Positions 13,201 to 25,600 of a stretch of 64,000 nucleotides of DNA are shown piece after piece. The position numbers were made by a program, and so were the translations under genes. Under the pieces are notes generated by a model that was not told where the DNA came from, searched no databases, and saw only the letters and a program-made list of their open reading frames with translations. Position 1 is the stretch's first letter, and every line of letters begins with the position of its first letter. The DNA is from Calliopsis andreniformis (Eukaryota; Arthropoda; Insecta; Hymenoptera; Andrenidae): the NCBI RefSeq assembly GCF_051401765.1, contig NW_027480422.1, forward strand, positions 12,046,001 to 12,110,000, read 5' to 3'.

Positions 13201-16200
13201 TATTTTATGCTTCTGGCGTTGACTTCCTGGGCCCTAGCTATTCTATCTGGAGGAGCAACGCCCTAGAGTGAAGCCTATGTTGCCCGGAATGTAGAAATGA
13301 CCATCACTTTCACACTGGTGGCAATTATTCCTGTTATACGGAGGACAAACTGTTGGATTTTTAATGTACTTTATGCTTCTGGCATTGACTTCTAAGTCCC
13401 TACGTATTCGATCTGGTCGAGCAATGCATCAGTGTTAAGTCTAGGATTCCCGGAACGTAGAAATGGCCGTTACTTTCACACTGGTTGCAATTACTCATAT
13501 TATGCGATGGAAAAACTGTTGTACATATATCGTATTTTATGCTTCTGGCACTGACTTCTAAGGCCCTAACTATTCCATGTGGTGGAGCAACGCCCTAGGG
13601 TGAAGTCTCGGTTGCCCGTAACGTAGAAATGACCATCACTTTCACACTGGTTGCAATTATTCCTTTTACACGATGGAAAAACTGTTGGATTTGTATTGTA
13701 TTTTATGCTTCTGGCGTTGACTTCCTGGGCCCTAGCTATCTTAACTGGAGGAGCAACGCCCTAGAGTGAAGCCTAGGTTGCCCGGTATGCAGAAATGACC
13801 ATCACTTTCACACTGGTGGCAATTATTTCTTTTATACGATGGACAAACTGTTGGATTTTTAATGTACTTTATGGTTCTGGCGTTGACTTCAAAGGCCCTG
13901 TGTATTCGATCTGGTGGACCAATGCCTCAGTGTTAAGTCTAGGATGCCCGGAACGTAGAAATGGCCGTTACTTTCACACTGGTTGCAAGTACTCATTTTA
14001 TACGATGGAATAACTGTTGTACATATATCATATTTTATGCTTCTGGCATTGACTTCTTTGGCCCTAACTATTCGATATGGTGGAGCAACGCCCTAGGGTG
14101 AAGCCTAGGTTGCCAGGAACGTCGAAATGACCATAACTATTAGACTGGTTGCAATTATTCGTTTTATACGATGGAGAGACTGTTGTATTTATATTGTATT
14201 TTATAGTTATGGCGTTGTCTTCTAGGGCCGTAGCTATCCGATGTGGTTGCGCAACGCCCTAGAGTGAAGCCTAGGTTGCGCGGAACGTAGAAATGACCAT
14301 TACTTCCACACTGTTTGCAATTATTCATATGATACAGTGGAAAAACTGTTGTATTTATATGGCATTTTATGCTTCTGGCATTGACTTCTAAGGCCCTAAC
14401 TATTCGATGTGGTGGAGCAACGCCCTAGAGTGAAACCTTGGTTGCCCGGAACGTAGAAATGACCATAGCTTTCACACTGGTTGCAATTATTCCTGTTATA
14501 CAAGGAAAAAACTGTTGTATTTATATTGTATTTTATGCTTCTGGCGTTGACTTCCTGGGCCCTAACTATTCTATCTGGAGGAGCAACGCCCTAGAGTGAA
14601 GCCTATGTTGCCCGGAATGTAGAAATGACCATCACTTTCACACTGGTGGCAATTATTCCTGTTATACGGAGGACTAACTGTTGGATTTTTAATGTACTTT
14701 ATGCTTCTGGCATTGACTTCTAAGTCCCTATGTATTCGATCTGGTCGAGCAATGCATCAGTGTTAAGTCTAGGATTCCCGGAACGTAGAAATGGTCGTTA
14801 CTTTCACACTGGTTGCAATTACTCATATTATGCGATGGAAAAACTGTTGTACATATATCGTATTTTATGCTTCTGGCATTGACTTCTTAGGCCCTAACTA
14901 TTCGATCTGGTGGAGGAACGCCCTAGGGTGAAGTCTCGGTTGCCCGGAACGTAGAAATGACCATCACTTTCACACTCGTTGCAATTATTCCTTTTACACG
15001 ATGGAAAAACTGTTGGATTTGTATTGTATTTTATGCTTCTGGTGTAGACTTCTTAGGCTCTAGCTATTCGATCTGGAGGAGCAACGCCCTAGAGTGAAGC
15101 CTGGGTTGCCTGGAACGTAGAAATGACCATCAGTTTCACACTGGTTGCAATTATTCGTGTTATACGATGGAAAAGCTGTTGTATTTATTTTGTATTTTAT
15201 GCCTCTGGCGTTTACTCCTAAGGCCGTAGCTATTCGATGTGGTGGAGCAACGCCCTAGAGTGAAGCCTAGGTTGCCCGGAACGTAGAAATGTCCATACCT
15301 TTCACACTGGTTGCAATTATTAGTGTTATACGATGAAAAAACTGTTGTATTTATATTGTACTTTATGCTTCTGGCGTTGCCTTCTAAGGCCGCAGCTATT
15401 CGATGTGGTCGAGAAACGCCCCAGAGTGAAGCCTAGGTTGCCCGGAAAGTAGAAATGACCATTACCTCCACACTGTTTGCAATTATTCCTGTTATACAAG
15501 GGAAAAACTGTTGTATCTATATTGTATTTTATGCTTCTGGCGTTGACTTCCTGGGCCCTAACTAATCTACCTGGAGGAGCAACGCCCTAGAGTGAAGCCT
15601 AGGTTGCCGGGAGTGCAGAAATGACCATAACTTTCACACTGGTGGCAATTATTCCTGCTATACGATGGACAAACTGTTGGATTTATAATGTACTTTATGC
15701 TTCTGGTGTTGACTTCTAAGGCCCTATGTATTCGATCTTGTGGAGCAATGTCTGAGTGTTAAGTCTAGGATTCCCGGAACGTAGAAATGGCCGTTACTTT
15801 CACACTGGTTGCAATTACTCATTTTATGCGATGGAAAAACTGTTGTACATATATCGTATTTTATGCTTCTGGCTTTGACTTCTTGGGCCCTAACTATTCG
15901 ATCTGGTGGAGCAACGCCCTAGGGTGAAGTCTAGGTTGCCCGGAACGTAGAAATGACCATAACTATCAGACTGGTTGCAATTATTCGTTTTATACGAAGC
16001 TTAGACTGTTGTATTTGTATTGTATTTTATAGTTATGGCGTTGTCTTCTAGGGCCGTAGCTATTCGATGTGGTTGAGCTACACCCTAGAGTGAAGCATAG
16101 GATGCCCGGAACGTAGAAATGACCATTACTTCCACACTGTTTGCAATTATTCGTATTATACAGTGGAACAACTGTTGTATTTATATGGCATTTTATGCTT

Positions 16201-17577
16201 CTGGCACTGACTTCTAAGGCCCTAACTATTCCATGTGGTGGAGCAACGCCCTAGAGTGATGCCTAGGTTGTCCGGAACGCAGAAATGACCATAGCTTTCA
16301 CACTGGTTGCAATTATTCCTGTTATACGATGGAAAAGCTGTTGTATTTGTATTGTATTTTATGCTTCTGCCGTAGGCTTCTTAGGCCCTAACTATTCGAT
16401 CTGGTGGAACGACGCCCTAGAGTGCAGCCTAGGTTGCCCGTATCGTAGAAATGACCATATCTTTCACACTGGTTGCAATTATTCCTGTTATACGATGGTA
16501 AAACTGTTGTACTTATTTTGTATTTTATGCCTCTGGCGTTGACTCCGAAGGCCGTAGCTATTCGATGTGGTGGAGCAACGCCCTAGAGTGAAGCCTAGGT
16601 TGCCCGGTACGTAGAAATGACCATGTCTCTCACACTGGTTGCAATTATTCCTGTTATACGATGGAAAAACTGTTGTATTTATACTGTATTTTATGCTTCA
16701 GGCGTTGACTTCTTGGGCCCTAACTATTCGATCTGGTGGAACAACGCCCTAGAGTGATGCCTAGGTTGCCCGAATCGTGGAAATGACGATTACTTGCACA
16801 CTGGATGCAATTATTCGTTTCATACGATGGAAAAACTGTTGTATTTATTTTGTATTTGGTGCTCCTGGCGTTGACGTCTTAGGCCCTAGCAATTGGATCT
16901 GGTGGACCAACGCCCTAGAGTGAAGCCCAGGTTGGCCGGAACGTAGAAATGACCATAACATTCATACTGGTTGCAATTATTTCTGTTATACAAGGGAAAA
17001 ACTGTTGTATTTATATTGTATTTTATGCTTCTGGCGTTGACTTCTTAGACCCTAACTATTCGATCTGGAGGAGCAACGCCCTAGGGTGAAGCCTAGGTTG
17101 CACGGAACGTAGAAATGCCCATTACTTTCACACTGGTTGTAATTATTCCACTTATACGATGGAATAACTGTTGTACTTATATTTTATTTTATGCTTCTGG
17201 CGATGACTTCTAAGGCCCTAGCTATTCGATCTGGTGGTGCAGCGCTCTAGAGTGAAGCCTAGGTTGCCCGGAACTTAGAAGTGACCATCACATTCACTCT
17301 GGTTGCAATTATTCCTGTTATATGATGGAAAAACTGTTGCATCTATTTTGTATTTTATGCTTCTGGAGCTGACTTCTTGGGTCCTAACTATTCGATCTGG
17401 TGGAGCAACGCCCTAGGGTGAAGCCTAGGTTGCCCGGAACGTAGAAATGCCCATTACTCTCACACTGGTTGTAATTATTCCTGCTATACGATGGAATAAC
17501 TGTTGTATTTTTATTTTATTTTGTGTTTCTGGAGTTGACTTCTAAGGCCCGAGCTATTCGATCTGGTGGAGCAACGC
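10269..17577 (+). repeat. Satellite segment with mixed 12-mer, 8-mer and 3-mer periods
   Basis: Continuous monomers without genes. A monomer carrying TTGCCAGAACG, TACTCATTTTATGCG and ACATATATCG occurs at about 10288 and again at 12278, 1990 bases apart (12 monomers minus 2). Around 13.2-15.0 kb the array repeats with a period of 1328. Between about 13.24 and 13.95 kb a 498-base spacing links monomers with GGTGGCAATTATT. Monomers with the CTGGAGGAGCAACG and ACATATATC variants are common here. Confidence 0.8.
13165..15036 (+). repeat. 8-mer (1328-bp) higher-order repeat, partial second unit
   Basis: The segment at about 13165-13708 recurs at 14493-15036, an offset of 1328 or eight monomers. 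Shared rare variants, in the same order, are ATACAAGGAAAAAAC, TTCCTGGGCCC, TATACGGAGGAC or its GGACT form, TCGAGCAATGCATCAGTG and CCTTTTACACGATGG. The intervening monomers (13709-14492) have no second copy here, so this is one full unit and part of a second. Limits are approximate. Confidence 0.75.
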
Positions 17578-20555
17578 TATAGGGTCAAGCCTAGGTTGCC
17601 CGGAACTTAGAAATGACCATCACCTTCACTCTGGTTGCAATTATTCCTGTTATACGATGGAAAAACTGTGGTATTTTTATTGTATTTTATGCTCCGGGCG
17701 TTGACTTCTGAGGTTCTAACTATTGGATCTGCTGGAGCAACGCCCTAGGGTGAAGCCTAGGTTGCACGGAACGTAAAAATGACCATAACTTTCACCCTGG
17801 TTGCAATTATTCGTTTTATACAATGTTAAAGCTGTTCTTTTAATTTTGAATTTTATGCCTCGGGCGTTGACTTCTAAGGCCCTAGCTATTCGATTTGGTT
17901 GTCCAACGCCCTAGAGTGGAGCCTATGTTGCCCGAAACGTAGAGATGACCATTACTTTCTCACTGGTTGCAATTATTCATGCTATACGATGGAAAGACTG
18001 TTGTATTTATATTGCATTTCATGCTTCTGGCGGTGACTTCTAAGGCCGTAGCTATACGATGTGGTGGAGCAACGCCCGAGAGTGACGCCTAGGTTGCCCG
18101 GAACGTAGAAATGACCATACTTTCACACTGGTTGTTATTATTCTTTTCATACGATGGAAAAACTGTTGTATTTTTATTGTGTTTTATGCGTCTGGAGTTG
18201 TTTCCTCAGGCCCTAGCTATTCGACCTAGTGGACCAACGCCCTAGAGTGAAGCCTAGGTTGCACGGAACGTAGAAATGCCCATTACTTTCACATTGGTTG
18301 TAATTATTCCGCTTATACGATGGAATAACTGTTGTATTTATATTTTATTTTATGCTTCTGGCGTTGACTTCTAAGGCCCTAGCTATTCGATCTGGTGGTG
18401 CAACGCCCTAGAGTGAAGCCTAGGTTGCACGGAACGTAGAAATGACCATTACCTTCAGGCATGTTGCAATTGTTCCTGTTATACGATGAAAGAACTGTTG
18501 TATTTTTATTGTGTTTTACGTGTCTGGAGTTGTTTTCCCAGGCCCTAGCTATTCGACCTAGTGGACCAACGCCCTAGAGTGAAGCCTAGGTTGCACGGAA
18601 CGTAGAAATGCCCATTACTTTCACATTGGTTATAATTATTCCTGTTATACGATGGAATAACTGTTGTATTTATATTTTATTTTATGCTTCTGGCGTTGAC
18701 TTCTAAGGCCCTAGCTATTCGATCTGGTGGTGCAACGCTCTAGAGTGAAGCCTAGGTTGCCCGGAACTTAGAAGTGACCATCACCTTCGCTCTGGTTGCT
18801 ATTATTCCTGTTATACGATGGAAAAACTGTTGTATTTTTATTGTATTTTATGCTTCGGGCGTTGACTTCTAAGGCCTTAGCTATTCGATCTGGTAGAGCA
18901 ACGCCCTAGAGTTAAGTCTAGGATGCCCGGAACGTAGAAATGGCCATTGCTTTCACACTGGTTGCACTTATTCGTTTGATACGATGAAAAGCTCTTGTAC
19001 ATATATCGTATTTTATGCTTCTAGCGTTGACTTCTTAGGACCTAACTATTCGATCTGGTGGATCAACGCCCTAGGGTGAAGCCTAGGTTGAACGGAACGT
19101 AGAAATGACCATAACTTTCATACTGGTTGCAATTATTCGTCTATACAATGGAAAAACTGTTGTATTTAGATTGTATTTTATAGCTATGGCGTTGACTTCT
19201 AAGGCCATAGCCATTCGATGTGGTGGAGCAATGCCCTAGTGTGAAGCCTAGGTTGCCTGGAACGTAGAAATGACCATACCTTTCACGCTGGTTGATATTA
19301 TTTCTGTTAAACGATGGAAAAACTGTTGTATCTATTTCGTATTTTATGCTTCTGGCGTTGACTTCTTAGGTCCTAACTATTGGATCTGGTGGAGCAACGC
19401 CCTAGGGTGAAGCCTAGGTTGAACGGAACGTAGAAATGACCATAACTTTCATACTGATTGCAATTATTCGTATTATACGATGGAAAATCTGTTGTATTTA
19501 TATTGTATTTTAACCTTCTGGCGTTGACTTCTAAGGCCATAGCTATTCGATGTGGTGCAGCAACGCTCTGGAGTGAAGGCTATGTTGCCCTGATCGTAGA
19601 AATGGCCATATCTTTCACACTGGTTGCAATTATTCCTGTTATACGATGGAAAAACTGTTGTATCTCTATTGTATTTTATGCTTCTGGCGTTGACTTATTA
19701 GGCCCTAACTATTCGATATGGTGGAGCAACGCCCTAGAGAGAAGCCTAGGTTGCCCGGAACGTAGAAATGCCCATTACTCTCACACTGGTTGTAATTATT
19801 CCTGCTATACGATGGAATAACTGTTGTATTTTTATTTTATTTTGTGTTTCTGGAGTTGACTTCTAAGGCCCGAGCTATTCGATCTGGTGGTGCAACGCTC
19901 TAGAGTGAAGCCTAGGTTGCCCGGAACGTAGAAATGCCCATTACTCTCACTCTGGTTGCAATTATTCCTGTTATACGATGGAAAAACTGTGGTATTTTTA
20001 TTGTATCTTATGCTCCGGGCGTTGACTTCTGAGGTTCTAACTATTGGATCTGCTGGAGCAACGCCCTAGAGTGAAGCCTAGGTTGCACGGAACGTAAAAA
20101 TGACCATAACTTTCACCCTGGTTGCAATTATTCGTTTTACACAATGTTAAAGCTGTTCTTTTAATTTTGTATTTTATGCCTCGGGCGTTGACTTCTAAGG
20201 CCCTAGCTATTCGATTTGGTTGTCCAACGCCCTAGAGTGGAGCCTATGTTGCCCGAAACGTAGAGATGACCATTACTTTCACACTGGTTGCAATTATTCA
20301 TGCTATACGATGGAAAGACTGTTGTATTTATATTGCATTTCATGCTTCTGGCGGTGACTTCTAAGGCCGTAGCTATACGATGTGTTGGAGCAACGCCCGA
20401 GAGTGACGCCTAGGTTGCCCGGAACGTAGAAATGACCATTACTTTCACACTGGTTGCAATTATTCTTTTCATACGATGGAAAAACTGTTGTATTTTTATT
20501 GTGTTTTATGCGTCTGGAGTTGTTTCCTCAGGCCCTCGCTATTCGACCTAGTGGA
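17578..20555 (+). repeat. Higher-order block B, copy 2
   Basis: A shorter copy of 6628-10268, about 18 monomers. It lacks one of the two 498-bp units and one further monomer present in copy 1 at about 9431-9600. Long stretches read as identical: the frame at 9006-9368 and that at 19458-19820 translate identically. After about 20555 the sequence departs into the dimer-rich segment. Confidence 0.88.
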
Positions 20556-22688
20556 CCAACGCCCTAGAGTGAAGCCTAGGTTGCACGGAACGTAGAAATG
20601 CCCATTACTTTCACATTGGTTGTAATTATTCCTGTTATACGATGGAATAACTGTTGTATTTATATTGTATTTTATGCTTCTGTCGTTGACTTCTTAGGTC
20701 CTAACTATTGGATCTGGTGGAGTAGCGCCCTAGGGTGAAGCTTAGGTTGCCCGGAACGTGGAAATGACCATAATTTTCCTAATGGTTGCAATTATTCGTT
20801 TTACACCGTGGAAAAACTGTTGTATTTATATTGTATTTTATGCGTCTGGAGTTGTTTTCTAAGGCCCTATCTGTTCGACCTGGTGGTCCAACGCCCTAGA
20901 GTGAAACCTAGGTTGCCCGGAACGTAGAAATGACCTTTACCTTCACACTGGTTGCAATTATTCATGCTATACGATGGAAAGACTGTTGTATTTATATTGC
21001 ATTTCATGCTTCTGGCGGTGACTTCTAAGGCCGTAGCTATTCGATGTGGTGGAGCAACGCCCGAGAGTGAAGCCTAGGTTGCCCGGAACGTAGAAATGAC
21101 CATTACTTTCACACTGGTTGCAATTATTCTTTTCATACGATGGAAAAACTGTTGTATCTCTATTGTATTTTATGCCTCTGGCGTTGACTTCTTAGGCCCT
21201 AACTATTCGATCTGGTGGAGCAACGCCCTAGAGAGAAGCCTAGATTTCCCGGAACGTAGAAATGACCATTACCTTCAGGTATGTTGCAATTGTTCCTGTT
21301 ATACGATGAAAGAACTGTTGTATTTTCATTGTGTTTTATGCGTCTGGAGTTGTTTTCTCAGGCCCTAACTATTCGACATGGTGGACCAACGCCCTAGAGT
21401 GAAGCCTAGGTTGCACGGAACGTAGAAATGCCCATCACTTTCACACTGGTTGCAATTATTCCTGTTATACGATGGAAAAACTGTTGTATCTCTATTGTAT
21501 TTTATGCCTCTGCCGTTGACTTCTTAGGCCCTAACTATTCGATCTGGTGGAGCAACGCCCTACAGAGAAGCCTAGATTTCCCGGAACGTAGAAATGACCA
21601 TTACCTTCAGGCATGTTGCAATTGTTCCTGTTATACGATGAAAGAACTGTTGTATTTTCATTGTGTTTTATGCGTCTGGAGTTGTTTTCTCAGGCCCTAA
21701 CTATTCGACATGGTGGACCAACGCCCTAGAGAGAAGCCTAGGTTGCCCGGAACGTAGAAATGCCTATTACTTTCACACTGGTTGTAATTATTCCTGCTAT
21801 ACGATGGAATAACTGTTGTATTTTTATTTTATTTTGTGTTTCTGGCGTGGACTTCTAAGGCCCGAGCTATTCGATCTGGAGGAGCAACGCTATAGAGTCA
21901 AGCCTAGGTTGCCCGGAACGTAGAAATGACCATTACTTTCACACTGGTTGCAATTATTCGTTTTATACAATGTTAAAGCTGTTCTTTTAATTTTGTATTT
22001 TATGCCTCGGGCGTTGACTTCTAAGGCCCTAGCTATTCGATTTGGTGGACCAACGCCCTAGAGTGGAGCCTATGTTGCCCGAAACGTAGAGATAACCATT
22101 ACTTTCACACTGGTTGCAATTATTCATGCTATACGATGGAAAGACTGTTGTATTTATATTGCATTTTATGCTTCTGGCGTTGACTTCTAAGGCCGTAGCT
22201 ATTCGATGTGGTGGAGCAAGGCCCTAGAGTGAAGCCTAGGTTGCCCGGAACGTAGAAATGACCATTACTTTCACACTGGTTGCAATTATTCTTTTCATAC
22301 GATCGAAAAACTGTTGTATTTTTATTGTGTTTTATGCGTCTGGAGTTGTTTTCTCAGGCCCTAACCATTCGACCTGGTGGACCAACGCCCTAGAGTGAAG
22401 CCTAGGTTGCACGGAACGTAGAAATGCCCATTACTTTCACACTGGTTGTAATTATTCCTGTTATGCGATGGAGTAACTGTTGTATTTATATTTTATCTTA
22501 TGCTCCTGGCGTTGACTTCTAAGGCCCTAGCTGTTCGATCTGGTGGTGCAACGCTCTAGAGTGAAGCCTAGGTTGCCCGGAACTTAGAAGTGACCATCAC
22601 CTTCACTCTGGTTGCTATTAACCCTGTTATACGATGGAAAATCTGTGGTATTTAAATTGTATTTTATGCTTCTGGCGTAGGCTTCTTA
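20556..22688 (+). repeat. Satellite segment with 2-mer (332-bp) repeat
   Basis: Satellite monomers without genes. From about 21090 to 21750 a pair of monomers is tandemly duplicated at a period of 332: a CTCTATTGTATTTTATGCC monomer followed by a TTGCAATTGTTCC monomer. Other monomers here resemble members of block B, such as those with AATGTTAAAGCTGTTC (about 21970), so the segment looks like a rearranged derivative of it. Confidence 0.8.
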
Positions 22689-25600
22689 GGCCCTAACTAT
22701 TCGATATGGGCTAACCACGCGCTAGACTGAAGCCTAGGTTGCCCGGAACGTAGAAATGACCATCACCTTCTCTCTGGTTGCAATTATTCCTGTTATATGA
22801 TGGAAAAGCTGTTGTATCTATTTTGTATTTTATGCTTCTGTCGTTGACTTCTTAGGCCCTAACTATTGGATCTGGTGGAGGAACGGCCTAGAGTGAAGCC
22901 TAGGTTGCCCGGAACGTGGAAATGACCATCACGTTCACATTTGTTGCAAATATTCCCGTTATACGATGGAAAAACTGTTGTATTTTTATTGTATTTTATG
23001 TTTCCGGCGTTGACTTCTAAGGCCTTAGCTATTCGATCTGGTGGAGCATCGCCCTAGGGTGAAGCCTAGGTTTCCCGGAACGTAGAAATGACCGTATCTT
23101 TAACACTGGTTGCAATTATGCCAGTTATACGGTGGTAAAACTGATGTATTTTTATTGTATTTTATGCGTCTGGAGTTGTTTTCTAAGGCCCCAACTATTC
23201 GACCTGGTGGAGCAACGCCCTAGAGTGATGTCTAGGTTGCACGGACCGTAGAAATGTCCATTTCTTTCACACTGGTTGTAATTATTCCTGTTATACGGTG
23301 GAATAACTGCTCTATTTTTATTTTATTTTATGCTTCTCGCGTTGACTTCTAAGGCCCTGGATGTACGATCTGGTGGTGCATCGCCCTAGGGTGAAGCCTA
23401 GGTTGCCTGGAACGTAGAAATGACCATCACCTTCACTCTGGTTGCAATTATTCCTGTTATACGATGGAAAAGCTGTTGTATCTTTATTGTATTTTATGCT
23501 TCTGTCGTTGACTTCCTAGGCCCTAACTTTTGGATCTGGTGGAGGAACGCCCTAGAGTGAAGCCTAGGTTGCCCGGAACGTGGAAATGACCATCACGTTC
23601 ACATTTGTTGCAATTATTCCCGTTATACGATGGAAAAACTGTTGTATTTTTATTGTATTTTATGTTCCGGGCGTTGACTTCTAAGGCCTTAGCTATTCGA
23701 TCTGGTGGATCAACGCCCTAGGGTGAACACTAGGTTGCACCGGAACGTAGAAATGACCATATCTTTCACACTGGTTGCAATTATGCCAGTTATACGATGG
23801 CAAAACTGTTGTATTTATATTGTATTTTATGCTTCTGGCGTTGACTTCTAAGGCCCTAACTATTCGATGTTGTGGAGCAACGTCGTAGAGCAAAGCCTAG
23901 GTTGCCCGGAACGGGGAAACGACCATCACGTTCACATTTGTTGCAATTACTCCCGTTATACGATGGAAAACTGTTGTATTTTATTGTATTTTATGCTTCT
24001 GTCGTTGACTTCTTAGGCCCTAACTATTGGATCTGGTGGACCAACGCCCTAGAGTGAAGCCTAGGTTGCCCGGAACGTAGAAATGACCACCACTTTCACA
24101 CTGGTTGCAATTATTCCTGTTATATGATGGAAAAGCTGTTGTATCTATTTTGTATTTTATGCTTCTGGCGTTGACTTCTTAGGTCCTAACTATTGGATCT
24201 GGTGGATCCACGCCCTAGAGTGAAGCCTAGGTTGCCCGGAACTTAGAAATGACCATTACTTTCGCACTGGTTGCAATTATTCGTTTTATACGATGGAAAA
24301 ACTGTTGTATTTATTTTGTATTTGGTGCTTCTGGCATTGACTTCTTAAGCCCTAACTATTGGTTGTGGAGGACCAACGCCCTAGAGTGAAGCCTAGGTTG
24401 CCCGGAACGTAGAAATGACCATATCTTTCACACTGGTTGCTATTGTGCCAGTTATATGATGGTAAAACTGTTGTATTTTTATTGTATTTTATACGCCTGG
24501 AGTTGTTTTCTAAGGCCCCAACTATTCCACCTGGTGGAGCAACGCCCTAGAGTGAAGTCTAGGTTGCACGGAATGTAGAAATGCCCATTTCTTTCACACT
24601 GGTTGTAATTATTCCTGTTATACGATGGAATAACTGCTGTATTATTATTTTATTTTATGCTTCTGGTGTTGACTTCTAAGGCCCTAGCTATTCGATCTTG
24701 TGGAGCAACGCCCTAGGGTGAAGCCTAGGTTGCCCGGAACGTAGAAATGACCATCACCTTCACTCTGGTTGCAATTATTCCTGTTATACGATGGAAAAGC
24801 TGTTGTATCTTTATTGTATTTTATGCTTCTGTCGTTGACTTCTTAGGCCCTAACTATTGTATCTGGTGGAGGAACGCCCTAGAGTGAAGTCTAGGTTGCC
24901 CGGAACGTGGAAATGACCATCACGTTCACATTTGTTGCAAATATTCCCGTTATACGATGGAAAAACTGTTGTATTTTTATTGTATTTTATGTTTCGGGCG
25001 TTGACTTCTAAGGCCTTAGCTATTCGATCTGTTGGAGCATCGCCCTAGGGTGATACCTAGGTTTCCCGGAACGTAGAAATGACCGTATCTTTAACACTGG
25101 TTGCAATTATGCCAGTTATACGATGGTAAAACTGATGTATTTTTATTGTATTTTATGCGTCTGGAGTTGTTTTCTAAGGCCCCTACTATTCGACCTGGTG
25201 GAGCCACGCCCTAGAGTGATGTCTAGGTTGCACGGACCGTAGAAATGTCCATTTCTTTCACACTGGTTGTAATTATTCCTGTTATACGGTGGAATAACTG
25301 CTCTATTTTTATTTTATTTTATGCTTCTCGCGTTGACTTCTATGGCCCTGGCTGTACGATCTGGTGGAGCATCGCCCTAGGGTGAAGCCTAGGTTGCCTG
25401 GAACGTAAAAATGACCATCACCTTCACTCTGGTTGCAATTATTCCTGTTATACGATGGAAAAGCTGTTGTATCTTTATTGTATTTTATGCTTCTGTCGTT
25501 GACTTCTTAGGCCCTAACTTTTGGATCTGGTGGAGGAACGCCCTAGAGTGAAGCCTAGGTTGCCCGGAACGTGGAAATGACCATCACGTTCACATTTGTT

